Notes under the pieces: generated by a model
What the model saw: the letters and a program-made list of their open reading frames with translations, nothing else
Told to the model about the DNA's origin: nothing
The model's database searches: none
NCBI RefSeq assembly: GCF_001908275.1
Contig: NZ_CP018620.1
Coordinates: forward strand, 124,001 to 188,000
Origin: Paenibacillus xylanexedens
GTDB taxonomy: Bacteria; Bacillota; Bacilli; Paenibacillales; Paenibacillaceae
Reading direction: 5' to 3'
DNA length: 64,000 bases
Program-made: the position numbers and the translations under genes
Shown here: in pieces, positions 7,758-16,099 of the stretch
How positions within the stretch are numbered: the first letter of the stretch is position 1
How the letters are laid out: every line of letters starts with the position of its first letter

Positions 7758-9761
7758 TTATTGTTCGATAATCCGTATTCCCCATGGCTCCAATTCGATC
7801 TTCTCTCCCGCAGCAATCGGAGTTCCTGCCAGAAGTTCAGTCCCTTCCCCATAAGCATTCACGAAGGATGTTGCCTCATCCGCATAATTGAAATAGTAGC
7901 GGATCGTGTTCCCTTGATCGTTCACACCTGTCTTCACAATAATAGGAAAAGCCAGCTCCTGATCAGCTCCCCATACGCCCACTTCTTTCATGACACGTTC
8001 CAACACCTTACGGATCACCGCAGAACTGGTGTAACAGCCAACATAGGTTGCTTTGCCTTTTCCATAGGCATTCTGGGTAATTGCCGCATATTCACCCCAA
8101 TGTGGATGATCATACCAAGCGAGTACTTCAGCCGTTGTCGGCGTAATTAACTCCATCCAGGTATGAATCTTGTTCTGTTCTTCACCAACTCCAAATGGAT
8201 CATCCCGCAGCGAGACATGTTTTGGCTCTACAAAAAGGTTATAACTGATCCCGCATGCCTCACTAATCAGGCCGGGCTGGCGGGTAGAGCGTACCTTGAT
8301 ATGCTCATTTGTGAATCCGCTTTTGAACGAATAGACGATATGTCCGCCATCCTGTACGAATTGATTCAATTTTTCCAGCAATGCATCCGAAGCAGCATAC
8401 AGAGCAGGTACAACGAGCACGTCATACTCCGCATAACTCTCAACCGATGGGTCGATGAGGTCACAGCCAATGTTCATTTTATACAATTCATCGTACATCC
8501 AACGCACCACGTCATTGTAGTTCTTGTCACTGGTGAAGTTAAAACCAAACCACTTGATGGATGTGAGCGCCTCATTGCTGAACAGCACAGCTACCCGATT
8601 CTTTTTCTTCAGATTCACAAGCTTAGGACTCAGTCTTGCAAAATCCCTGCCAATGGTCTTCGCTTCGTTGTACACCGGATTCGGTTCAAATTCATGACTG
8701 AGCAATCCTTTCCAGTACGTCTCAAACGAATTGTGCAACGAGTGCCAGTGCCAGTAAGCGACCATGTTCGCTCCTGATGCCAGATGACTGAATGCTTGCA
8801 AACGCAGCTGTCCCGGATAGGGAACCCAATGCCAGAAAGCCTGCGCTTCGGTCTCCAGTACCAGATAATTCGATTGTTTGGTCGAACGCGCCACATCCCC
8901 GCCGAATGAAATCTCAATGCCGGTCAGATCATCCTGGGAAGGATGGTAGATGTCCACACTGGTGATGTCAAAAGGTTTCGATGCGGCAAAATGGTCCACA
9001 TCCCCTTGAATGCCGTAGGAATATCCACGCCAATCAAAGTCAAAATTCTGGGTAACAAACTGTCCGTCCTGTTTGTATTCATTCACGATCCCCACTTGCC
9101 AAGCCAAAAAGTTGGTTACCAGCTGCCGCTGGAACTTGGCAAACTCAGCTCCTAGACTACCGTTGATCGTTCCTACAACAGACGGGAAGTCTTCCCAGCT
9201 ATTGATTCGATTACTCCAATAGTCGAGGCCAAATTCCTTGTTGAGTTCATCCAGGGAGCTGAACTTATTCCGCATGTATTTGACGAATTGCAGTTGTACA
9301 TTATCTCCGGCCGTATTGTAATGCTTCGTCTCGTTATCTGTCTGATAACCGATTACCGCTGGATGTGTGCTTACCCGAGAGATCAGCTTGCGGATGATCC
9401 GCTCGGCATAGAATAGATAGGTTGGATGTGTAATATCCATGATTTGTCTTGCGCCGTATTTTCCAGGTCCCTTTGAAGTGGTAGCTAGCACGTCCGGATG
9501 TTCCTTGACCATCCATGTTGGAACAGCATACGTTGGTGTGCCAACGATGACCTGAATCCCCGCCTCATGCATGGCATTGAGCACACGATCCACGGAAGAG
9601 AAGTCAAATACGCCATTCTGCGGTTCATGGGTACTCCAGGTTGATTCTGCAATACGGACCACGTTGATCCCTGCATCCTTCATCATCTGAATGTCCTTGT
9701 CCAATCTTTCGTAAGGCATATATTCATCATAGTAAGCTACGCCATATAATAATTTGTCCAT
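7758..9761 (-). CDS. Beta-galactosidase, glycoside hydrolase family 42
   Basis: Retaining beta-galactosidase of 667 residues, without a signal peptide, so it acts in the cytoplasm on imported oligosaccharides. The TIM barrel covers about 1-370. The acid/base Glu144 is in TDNETKHY. The nucleophile is a glutamate of the LVLETEAQAFW motif (303 or 305). A central trimerisation-type domain (about 385-600) and a small C-terminal beta domain follow. Length and domain order are normal for GH42. The family also includes arabinosidase-like members, so the exact substrate is open. A cre site lies about 75-88 bases upstream. Confidence 0.95.
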   Translation of the reverse strand: MDKLLYGVAYYDEYMPYERLDKDIQMMKDAGINVVRIAESTWSTHEPQNGVFDFSSVDRVLNAMHEAGIQVIVGTPTYAVPTWMVKEHPDVLATTSKGPGKYGARQIMDITHPTYLFYAERIIRKLISRVSTHPAVIGYQTDNETKHYNTAGDNVQLQFVKYMRNKFSSLDELNKEFGLDYWSNRINSWEDFPSVVGTINGSLGAEFAKFQRQLVTNFLAWQVGIVNEYKQDGQFVTQNFDFDWRGYSYGIQGDVDHFAASKPFDITSVDIYHPSQDDLTGIEISFGGDVARSTKQSNYLVLETEAQAFWHWVPYPGQLRLQAFSHLASGANMVAYWHWHSLHNSFETYWKGLLSHEFEPNPVYNEAKTIGRDFARLSPKLVNLKKKNRVAVLFSNEALTSIKWFGFNFTSDKNYNDVVRWMYDELYKMNIGCDLIDPSVESYAEYDVLVVPALYAASDALLEKLNQFVQDGGHIVYSFKSGFTNEHIKVRSTRQPGLISEACGISYNLFVEPKHVSLRDDPFGVGEEQNKIHTWMELITPTTAEVLAWYDHPHWGEYAAITQNAYGKGKATYVGCYTSSAVIRKVLERVMKEVGVWGADQELAFPIIVKTGVNDQGNTIRYYFNYADEATSFVNAYGEGTELLAGTPIAAGEKIELEPWGIRIIEQ

Positions 9762-9835
9762 GATTTAATCTCCTTTTTAGGTGGAAAATATAATGATCTT
9801 GACGTGTGCAAGAGTTGACATATTCCAATCCATAA

Positions 9836-9849
9836 TGGTAGCGTTTACA
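9836..9849 (-). promoter_or_regulatory. CcpA catabolite-responsive element (cre)
   Basis: The minus strand reads TGTAAACGCTACCA, a close match to the cre consensus TGWNANCGNTNWCA. It lies upstream of the GH42 gene and in the divergent region shared with the AraC regulator. It predicts glucose repression of the galactosidase. Confidence 0.65.
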
Positions 9850-10006
9850 TTAATGTCGGTTGAAGAACTTGGATTGTTCAGCAACCACTTCAAACGCTGA
9901 TGTATTCCATGGATTATCCATGCTTGCGTTAAACTGATTATAATGAAGTATACTACGGGTGCCGATTGTATAAGGCAAGTTGTTTTTACCCTTTTCCGAG
10001 GTGAAT

Positions 10007-10981
10007 ATGATGGATATCCGATCACAGCTCCGAGAAATGCCTCACCATACGTTGGCCCACTGGCTGCCTATTATCGACTGTAACATCAAATTCTATGGTG
10101 CGCACAGCCAACAAGTACCCTATGGATGGGCGATGCCCGAGGAATCACATCCGGGCTTTGAGATTATGTTGATCATCGAAGGTACGCAGGAGAGTGTGAT
10201 TCATGGTTATACCTATACCGTGGAGGAAGGTTCCATTCTTCTCATTCCTCCCGGGTTCAAACATACAAATCAATGTGTATCCACGGAAGGCATGACTTAT
10301 TTTAGCGCTCATTTTAATGTGGATGATCCGGTCTTCACCCTGAAGCTGATGTCACAGCACAGCCGAATCTACGCAGCAGGTACGGCTGATAATAGGAAAA
10401 TACGCGTTGTGCTGGAGAGCTGGATGGGGATGATTAACGTATCTGAAGCCTACACGTCCACTGATAAAATGATCATGCAGACCCGCATGTTTGAACTGTT
10501 CGCCCTGTTGTCCCAAGCTGCTGACAATGAACCGGAGTTCACCACTTCCGTTGCTGCTTCACATGCACCAGCGCCAACAGCCATGCATTATGCGGGAGCT
10601 ATAGCGGAGGCGATCAAGCAGGCATTCCATGCCCAGCTTCGAACCAAGGAAAGCAGTGTATCCACGGTCAAAGTAGAGCAAATTATATCCTCGTTTGGCA
10701 TCAGCCCGGGATATGGTCTACAGGTCTTTCGCAAGGTGTACGGGCGTTCCCCCAGGGCTTACCTGTCCAGCCTAAAGTTGCAGGAGGCCAAAGTCCTGAT
10801 CGAACAGCCAGAGCTGTCGCTCGGGGAAATTGCGTGGAAGCTCGGTTACACCCATCTGTCCCATTTCAGCAGACAATTCAAACGTTGGACAGGCCAAAGC
10901 CCGCTGCAATATCGCAATCATCATGCAGATGCATCAAGTGATCCTGTATCCTACAGATCGGAATCGAGTCCAGAATCTTGA
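10007..10981 (+). CDS. AraC-family transcriptional regulator
   Basis: Regulator of 324 residues. The N-terminal cupin-like ligand-binding half includes HPGFEIMLIIEGTQ and ILLIPPGFKHTNQC. The C-terminal AraC helix-turn-helix pair (about 215-310) includes ISSFGISPGYGLQVFRKVYG and IAWKLGYTHLSHFSRQFKRW in two parts. The GAGGTGA ribosome site at 9998-10004 points to the ATG at 10007 or the next one at 10010, not the upstream TTG at 9980. It is divergent from the GH42 gene and probably controls it together with the YesM/YesN pair. Its 3' end overlaps the 3' end of mobA by 31 bases on the opposite strand. Confidence 0.9.
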   Translation: MMDIRSQLREMPHHTLAHWLPIIDCNIKFYGAHSQQVPYGWAMPEESHPGFEIMLIIEGTQESVIHGYTYTVEEGSILLIPPGFKHTNQCVSTEGMTYFSAHFNVDDPVFTLKLMSQHSRIYAAGTADNRKIRVVLESWMGMINVSEAYTSTDKMIMQTRMFELFALLSQAADNEPEFTTSVAASHAPAPTAMHYAGAIAEAIKQAFHAQLRTKESSVSTVKVEQIISSFGISPGYGLQVFRKVYGRSPRAYLSSLKLQEAKVLIEQPELSLGEIAWKLGYTHLSHFSRQFKRWTGQSPLQYRNHHADASSDPVSYRSESSPES

Positions 10982-11580
10982 TTACGGATACGTTCGTACT
11001 CTTCCGGCGTGTTCATATTACTCATTTGCATCGCTACTTGATGAACGCCCGCTCTCTCAAGCTCTTCCGTTTCGACATAACAGCAACCGATCTCTTCAAG
11101 CCATCGCATGACCCGAAGATGATCCTGTATCAGACGCTGCTCGAGATCAGGGAGCACTCGTCTGTGGTAAGCCCCTGCAAGTGGATGGACACGTCCATAC
11201 ACGCGCGGCACGATAGCAGAATAAGAGTCATGCGATTCGACCAGTTTTTTTATTCCATCAAAGAAAGACGTTTGCAGGAGCGGCATATCGCAGGCGCATA
11301 CCAGATTCCAGTCTGTATCGGAAGCTTCCAGGGCCGCGTGAAGACCCGCGAGTGGCCCCTTCCCCGGATAGTGATCCTGAACGCAATCGTAGCCCATTGC
11401 ACCGTAGGTTGTCACATTGGGTCCGGCAGCCACGATGATACGGGATACTGCGGGTCTCATGGCATTTGTGACTTGTTGCAGGACAACGGAACCGTTCAGT
11501 TCCAGCATGGCCTTGTTGGTTCCCATGCGACTGGATAACCCTCCTGCCAATATGATGCCTGTCCATTCACGCGTGTTCAT
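10951..11580 (-). CDS. mobA: Molybdenum cofactor guanylyltransferase MobA
   Basis: Transfers GMP from GTP to molybdopterin to make the guanine dinucleotide form of the cofactor. The N-terminal nucleotide-binding signature ILAGGLSSRMGTNKAML is intact. The ACDMPLL metal-binding motif and the HPLAGAYHRR segment follow. About 209 residues, normal for MobA. An in-frame ATG lies further upstream (base 11631), but the GGGAGG ribosome site sits about 7 bases before the ATG at 11580, so that start is chosen. No other cofactor genes are present. A likely user of the cofactor lies at 41.4-43.5 kb. Confidence 0.9.
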   Translation of the reverse strand: MNTREWTGIILAGGLSSRMGTNKAMLELNGSVVLQQVTNAMRPAVSRIIVAAGPNVTTYGAMGYDCVQDHYPGKGPLAGLHAALEASDTDWNLVCACDMPLLQTSFFDGIKKLVESHDSYSAIVPRVYGRVHPLAGAYHRRVLPDLEQRLIQDHLRVMRWLEEIGCCYVETEELERAGVHQVAMQMSNMNTPEEYERIRNQDSGLDSDL

Positions 11581-11706
11581 GTTGGTATCCTCCCTCAGAT
11601 CACGATATGTGTTTGACTGCATCAATTTCAAAACGTTCGCTATGCATTGAATCCCCTTTCAACAAATGATACATTGAACAATATGCATTTGAAAGGAATG
11701 GCTTAA

Positions 11707-12936
11707 TTGGACAGACCTGCACCTTCAAGAGGCAATCCCTCATTGGTTTCTCTGAAACTATATAACTTTTTCATATATGGAGCCATCTCGATCTTTGCCG
11801 GATTCCTGCAGTTGTATCTGCAAGAGATTGGTATGACCAAACTGGAGATTGGCAGTCTGATGGCGATTGGACCCTTTGTATCCTTGTTTGCCAACCCGTT
11901 CTGGGGTTTCTGGAGCGATAAATCTCGCAACATTCGCATCATTCTGATGATTATGATGGGAGGCACATTTGTGCTCGCCCAGGGTGTGTTCTATGCGCCC
12001 ACGTATACATGGATCTATGTAGCCATGATTTTCTTTTATTTTTTTCAAAGTCCATTATTTGCTCAAACTAATAGCCTGATTCTCGGATATATCGATGGTA
12101 CAACCCAGAAATTTGGATCATTCCGGCTCTGGGGTTCACTCGGTTGGGCGCTGACTGCCGTCGCAGCCGGACCGCTCATTGACCGTTTTGGCATCGGCAG
12201 TGTATCCATTATATTTGCGTGCATGATTGCCACCGCCTTTGTATTATCCGTATTTCTACCCAGACAGCCGATCGCTTCGGATACACCGGTGGTTACTTTT
12301 CGGCGGTTTGGCAAAGTCATGTTCAATCCGTATTTTATGGCATTTATCGGCCTGGGTGTACTCGTATCGGTGCCTAATGCCATGAACAGTACGTTTATGT
12401 CACTATACATAGTAGAAATGGGTGGTGACAAACAGATGGTCGGCTGGGCCATCTTCACCTCATCCATTCTCGAAGTCGGCGTATTCCTGCTGCTCGATCG
12501 CTTACTCAAACGCAAAATGAGCATGCTCCTGGCATCTCTCATTCTGATCAGTGTGCTGTTTGCACTTCGCTGGCAGCTCATGGCACTGGCTAACAACCCA
12601 CTGGAGATTGTATTCATTCAATTGATGCACTCCATTACGTTTGGTGGGTACTTCTATGTGGGTACGCAACTGACCATGCTGTTCATTCCAAGACCTTATC
12701 GTTCCTCCGGTCAAGCGGTCTACACAATGGCCTGGGGCGGTCTCTCCGGCGTCATTGCCGGTCTGTTCGGCGGCTGGTTGTTCCAGAGCTTCGGTGCAGA
12801 AATCATGTATAGCATTGGCGTATTCTTCTCGCTCATCGGCGCTGTCGGATTTAGCATCATGTGGTTATCGAATCGACGTAACGGCTATCAGCCAGTTGTA
12901 TTGACGGAGATGGGTAATATGGATGAGGACAGATAA
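11707..12936 (+). CDS. MFS transporter, LacY/phenylpropionate-permease-like
   Basis: Major facilitator with 12 predicted membrane segments, 409 residues. The start YNFFIYGAISIFAGFLQLYL and the loop 2-3 motif NPFWGFWSDKSRN resemble the MFS_1_like group (3-phenylpropionate permease, nucleoside symporter and lactose permease relatives). The substrate cannot be told from sequence. The only suitable start is a TTG with AAAGGA about nine bases upstream; the nearby ATG at 11699 leads to an immediate stop. It is divergent from mobA. Its stop codon lies at the edge of palindromic element copy 2. Confidence 0.85.
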   Translation: MDRPAPSRGNPSLVSLKLYNFFIYGAISIFAGFLQLYLQEIGMTKLEIGSLMAIGPFVSLFANPFWGFWSDKSRNIRIILMIMMGGTFVLAQGVFYAPTYTWIYVAMIFFYFFQSPLFAQTNSLILGYIDGTTQKFGSFRLWGSLGWALTAVAAGPLIDRFGIGSVSIIFACMIATAFVLSVFLPRQPIASDTPVVTFRRFGKVMFNPYFMAFIGLGVLVSVPNAMNSTFMSLYIVEMGGDKQMVGWAIFTSSILEVGVFLLLDRLLKRKMSMLLASLILISVLFALRWQLMALANNPLEIVFIQLMHSITFGGYFYVGTQLTMLFIPRPYRSSGQAVYTMAWGGLSGVIAGLFGGWLFQSFGAEIMYSIGVFFSLIGAVGFSIMWLSNRRNGYQPVVLTEMGNMDEDR

Positions 12937-13144
12937 TCTTTTGTTTGAAAAAGTTGAAGGATTTCCACTGGAACACTACGAGGACAGAAGAATCTTTCGA
13001 TCGCTGTTATCCCCGGATTTTTTTGATTCCCTTTTCAAAGGGTAAAAATCTGGTGATAAAGGCGACCGCTCCGCTTCTCCAGCTTTCTTCTGTCCTCTCC
13101 GTTATAGTGTAAATAAAACGTTCAAACATTCAGACAAAAGATTA
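12935..13144. repeat. Palindromic intergenic element, copy 2
   Basis: The core at 12970-13113 shares TTCGATCGCTGTTATCCCC, a GGATTTTTTTGATTCCC block, GATAAAGGCGA and CCTCTCCGTT with copies 1 and 3. The outer arms, TAATCTTTTGTTTGAA at the left and TTCAGACAAAAGATTA at the right, pair with one mismatch. The whole unit is an imperfect palindrome of about 210 bases. The left arm begins inside the TAA stop of the MFS gene. The arms differ in sequence from those of copy 3 but are self-complementary in the same way. Confidence 0.8.
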
Positions 13145-13166
13145 AGCATAGGTGCAGTAAAGAGAA

Positions 13167-13392
13167 AAGGCGTCTAAGGTTTGTTGCTCCAAACGAACCT
13201 TAGACGCCTTATTTGCAGCAATTTCACTTAATTCTAAAGCTAAAGAACCTCAGCCACCTTATTTCGCATCAAAGACGCTAAAAACCCAAAAAGACAAGCC
13301 AAATGAGGAAATAAGGTGTCTACGATTCATTACGTTGCTGGAATGTCCAAATACACTTGAATAACGTGTCTTCGGTTCGTTAGATTCTTGCC
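13167..13392. repeat. Cluster of degenerate short inverted and direct repeats
   Basis: Starts with a strong hairpin, AAGGCGTCTAAGGTTTGTT / AACGAACCTTAGACGCCTT (13167-13210), followed by ATTT. It continues with an inverted pair CACCTTATTTC (13255-13265) / GAAATAAGGTG (13308-13318). Two direct relatives follow: ATAAGGTGTCTACGATTC (from 13311) and ATAACGTGTCTTCGGTTC (from 13361). All contain a variant of AAGGYGTCTAMGGTTCGTT. No coding potential was seen. The first hairpin may act as a terminator. Confidence 0.65.
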
Positions 13393-13418
13393 TCATACGC
13401 ACATCTAAGACCTCAGCT

Positions 13419-13452
13419 CATGTTCATGTTCATGTTCATGTTCATGTTCATG
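13419..13452. repeat. Hexanucleotide microsatellite (CATGTT)n
   Basis: Five full copies of CATGTT plus CATG in a row, in noncoding DNA between the convergent MFS and glnS genes. It is a simple tandem repeat that may vary in copy number by slippage. Confidence 0.95.
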
Positions 13453-13494
13453 CGAAATTGTATTACTAAGTCTAAAACTGGGCCTGGCTAGATC

Positions 13495-13543
13495 AAGAAA
13501 AACAAAAGGGCATCCTTCGCCATGATCATGACGAAAGATGCCC
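13495..13543 (-). terminator. Terminator of glnS
   Basis: Stem GGGCATCCTTCGCCATG / CATGACGAAAGATGCCC with few mismatches. On the minus strand it is followed by TTTTGTTTTT. It lies about 70 bases after the glnS stop. Confidence 0.88.
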
Positions 13544-13613
13544 TCCCTTTAACTTATAACTTGGCTGCTTACCAGCACTCTGATGAACAGGCCATAAATT
13601 TCTTCCAGCGGCC

Positions 13614-15347
13614 TTATGCCTTCGGCAGTTGGAATGAGCTTTTCAGGGATACGACCCGGTTAAATACCGGACGTCCTGGCTCGGAGTGTTTTGGATCTAC
13701 ACTAAAGTAACCATGACGGAAGAATTGGAATTTATCCTGAGCGTTCGCTTCCTTCATCTCTTGCTCCACATACCCATTAACAATCTCAAGGGAGTTCGGG
13801 TTCAATTGATCCAGGAACGTTTTCTCCGGTTGCTCTTCCACAACCTCAGCTTCAGCCCCAGCTACTGCCACTTCCACCTCTGCTTCCGGTGCTTCATCCA
13901 GGATCAACGGCTCATAAAGACGGAATTCAGCAGGTACCGCTTGAGTCGCCTCTACCCAGTGGATTGTTCCTTTGACTTTACGGCCAGTGAAGCCACTGCC
14001 GCTCTTTGTCTCCACATCATAGGTACAATGAATCTCAGTCACATTGCCTTCCGCATCCTTGATCACATCGTTACATTTGATGAAGTATGCATGTTTCAGA
14101 CGAACTTCGTTGCCAGGGAACAAACGGAAGTATTTGTTCGGCGGATTCTCCATGAAATCGTCTTGTTCAATATAAATCTCACGGGAGAACGGAATTTGGC
14201 GATTACCCATCTCCGGGTTCTCCACATTGTTCTCTGCTTCAAGCCATTCTACTTGTCCTTCAGGATAGTTGGTGATGACCACTTTGAGCGGGTGCAGGAC
14301 AGCCATCGTACGCGGAGCTTTCAGTTTCAAGTCTTCACGTACAAAGTGCTCCAACGTTTGCAGGTCGATAACTCCATAGTTTTTGGAAATGCCTGTCTCA
14401 TATACAAAATCACGAATAGCTTCCGGTGTATAACCCCGGCGGCGCAGACCTGAAATCGTTGGCATGCGCGGATCATCCCATCCATCCACATGTCCTTCAT
14501 CTACGAGCAGTTTCAGCTTCCGCTTGCTTGTTACCATCTGGGACAGATTCAGGCGACCAAATTCATATTGATGCGGTTGGTTCTCCATCTCACACTCTGC
14601 AATAACCCAATCGTAGAATGGACGTTGATCCTCAAACTCCAAGGAACAGAGGGAATGCGTTACACCTTCAATTGCATCTTCAAGCGGGTGAGCAAAAGCG
14701 TACATTGGATAGATACACCATTTGTCGCCCGTGTTATGATGATGTGCATGAGAAATCCGGTAAATAACCGGATCGCGCAGGTTGATATTCGGTGCAGACA
14801 TATCGATCTTGGCACGCAGCACTTTCTCCCCGTTCTTGAATTCGCCTGCACGCATACGTGTGAACAGGTCGAGATTCTCTTCCACCGAACGATCACGGTA
14901 CGGGCTGTTCTTACCCGGCTCCGTCAGCGTTCCGCGCATTTCACGGATTTCGTCGGCGCTTTGGTCGTCGATGTAGGCTTTACCTTTTTTAATCAACAAG
15001 ACAGCACGGTTGTACATCTCGTCAAAATAATCCGAGGCAAAACGTTTCTCGTTCCACTCGTATCCGAGCCATTTCACGTCTTCCTGAATCGATTGAACGT
15101 ACTCTACATCTTCCTTGACCGGATTCGTGTCATCAAAGCGCAGATTCGTTTTGCCGCCAAATTCGCCGCCCAGCGTAAAGTTAATCCAGATCGCCTTGGC
15201 ATGGCCGATATGCAGATAACCGTTCGGTTCCGGAGGAAAACGGGTAATAACTTCCTGGACTTTCCCAGACCGGAGATCTTCGGTAATAATATTTTTGATA
15301 AAGTTAGGTGGGGTTGTACGATTGTCCACAGGTATCAAACCTTTCAT
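13614..15347 (-). CDS. glnS: Glutaminyl-tRNA synthetase
   Basis: Charges tRNA(Gln) directly with glutamine. 577 residues, close to the E. coli enzyme. The class I signature HIGH is at 46-49 ([11 protein letters not shown]), and the KMSKS-like loop MVTSKRK is near residue 270. The catalytic segment RFPPEPNG and the glutaminyl-specific C-terminal beta-barrels are present. An acidic Ala/Glu/Val-rich insert (about 495-525, [18 protein letters not shown]) lies in the C-terminal part. Two starts are possible: the ATG at 15347, or a GTG at 15329 that has AAAGG about ten bases upstream. Most Bacillota rely on the GatCAB amidation route instead, so this gene hints at old transfer. Confidence 0.95.
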   Translation of the reverse strand: MKGLIPVDNRTTPPNFIKNIITEDLRSGKVQEVITRFPPEPNGYLHIGHAKAIWINFTLGGEFGGKTNLRFDDTNPVKEDVEYVQSIQEDVKWLGYEWNEKRFASDYFDEMYNRAVLLIKKGKAYIDDQSADEIREMRGTLTEPGKNSPYRDRSVEENLDLFTRMRAGEFKNGEKVLRAKIDMSAPNINLRDPVIYRISHAHHHNTGDKWCIYPMYAFAHPLEDAIEGVTHSLCSLEFEDQRPFYDWVIAECEMENQPHQYEFGRLNLSQMVTSKRKLKLLVDEGHVDGWDDPRMPTISGLRRRGYTPEAIRDFVYETGISKNYGVIDLQTLEHFVREDLKLKAPRTMAVLHPLKVVITNYPEGQVEWLEAENNVENPEMGNRQIPFSREIYIEQDDFMENPPNKYFRLFPGNEVRLKHAYFIKCNDVIKDAEGNVTEIHCTYDVETKSGSGFTGRKVKGTIHWVEATQAVPAEFRLYEPLILDEAPEAEVEVAVAGAEAEVVEEQPEKTFLDQLNPNSLEIVNGYVEQEMKEANAQDKFQFFRHGYFSVDPKHSEPGRPVFNRVVSLKSSFQLPKA

Positions 15348-15588
15348 GAATGGATTGGAGCCTTAGGGAATTGCAGCAATTCCGGCTATAATTCCTTAAT
15401 AACGAAGTCATTTCCTGAAAAAATCTATTTTCTTGGAAAGTTTCGTACGCGTTTCATTTAAATATACCTTTAACGGGGGAGGAGTTCAATAAAGAACGGC
15501 ACCAAAGTCAGGATTAGCCGTGCATAAATAGGCCCTAAACCATTTTGACGGGTTCGCTCGAATCATGTAGCATGATAGTAAAAGTACG

Positions 15589-15756
15589 TGTTCAAAAAGT
15601 CTGGTTTTCAGTACCGAGAAGATGGAATGAAGATAGAAATGGAGTAGCGGAGCGTAGGAAAACTACGTGAGCAACGGACATTTCGGCTGAATTTCAACTT
15701 CGATGCTGATGATGCCGTAAGGCATTATTCGTAATCAAAAGCGGACTTTTTGAACA
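15589..15756. mobile_element. MITE-like element with 13-bp terminal inverted repeats
   Basis: A 168-base noncoding unit bounded by perfect inverted ends TGTTCAAAAAGTC (15589-15601) and GACTTTTTGAACA (15744-15756). It contains the internal hairpin GATGCCGTAAGGCAT. No clear target duplication was seen. It lies in the 442-base gap between glnS and the DUF2164-like gene and ends only 17 bases before that gene's ribosome site. No transposase is present, so any movement would need one supplied from elsewhere. The rest of the gap (15348-15588) should hold the glnS promoter; no T-box was recognised. Confidence 0.75.
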
Positions 15757-15789
15757 ACCCCTAAAAACAAATTAAAGGGAGGGTTTCCC

Positions 15790-16053
15790 ATTCCAACGAA
15801 CTCGCTTAAACTGACCAAAGAACAGCAGGATGAAGCCATTCGCACCATCCAGTCGTATTTCGAAGAGGAACGTGGCGAAGAACTGGGTGATCTGGCCGCT
15901 TGGGGTGTCCTCGACCTGTTCATGACACAGCTCGCTCCCTACATATATAATCAGGCACTCCGTGACGCACGAACAACGGTCAATCAACGCATGGCCTCAA
16001 TGGAAGAAGACCTGTTTGCACTGGAGCAAAAGTTACCCAAGACTTCCCGTTAA
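15790..16053 (+). CDS. DUF2164-like small protein, apparent ATT start
   Basis: Short protein of 87 residues, with KLTKEQQDEAIRTIQSYF near the start, then EEERGEELGDLAAWGVLDLF and LAPYIYNQALRDARTT. This matches the pattern I know for DUF2164 proteins, whose function is unknown. There is no in-frame ATG, GTG or TTG before the conserved region; the first in-frame ATG lies in the middle of the domain. An excellent AAAGGGAGGG ribosome site (15774-15783) lies six bases before an in-frame ATT at 15790, so ATT is the best start. Downstream is a GNAT acetyltransferase gene, 46 bases away. The upstream MITE-like unit may have replaced its promoter region. Confidence 0.78.
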   Translation: MPTNSLKLTKEQQDEAIRTIQSYFEEERGEELGDLAAWGVLDLFMTQLAPYIYNQALRDARTTVNQRMASMEEDLFALEQKLPKTSR

Positions 16054-16099
16054 TCCACTACAAACAAACCCATACTAATAAAGAAAGAAGGTTGCATTC

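Noticed and set aside
7633..7854. Short plus-strand open frame of 73 residues
   Set aside because: It runs through the palindromic repeat into the GH42 gene on the opposite strand, with no recognisable protein features.
13419..13452. CRISPR-like array
   Set aside because: It is a simple hexamer tandem repeat without spacers.
15348..15588. Possible T-box leader upstream of glnS
   Set aside because: No AGGGTGGNACCGCG-like T-box core or antiterminator/terminator pair was seen on the minus strand.
15735..15987. Minus-strand open frames over the DUF2164-like region
   Set aside because: The plus-strand frame has the conserved domain and an excellent ribosome site; the minus frames are shadows.
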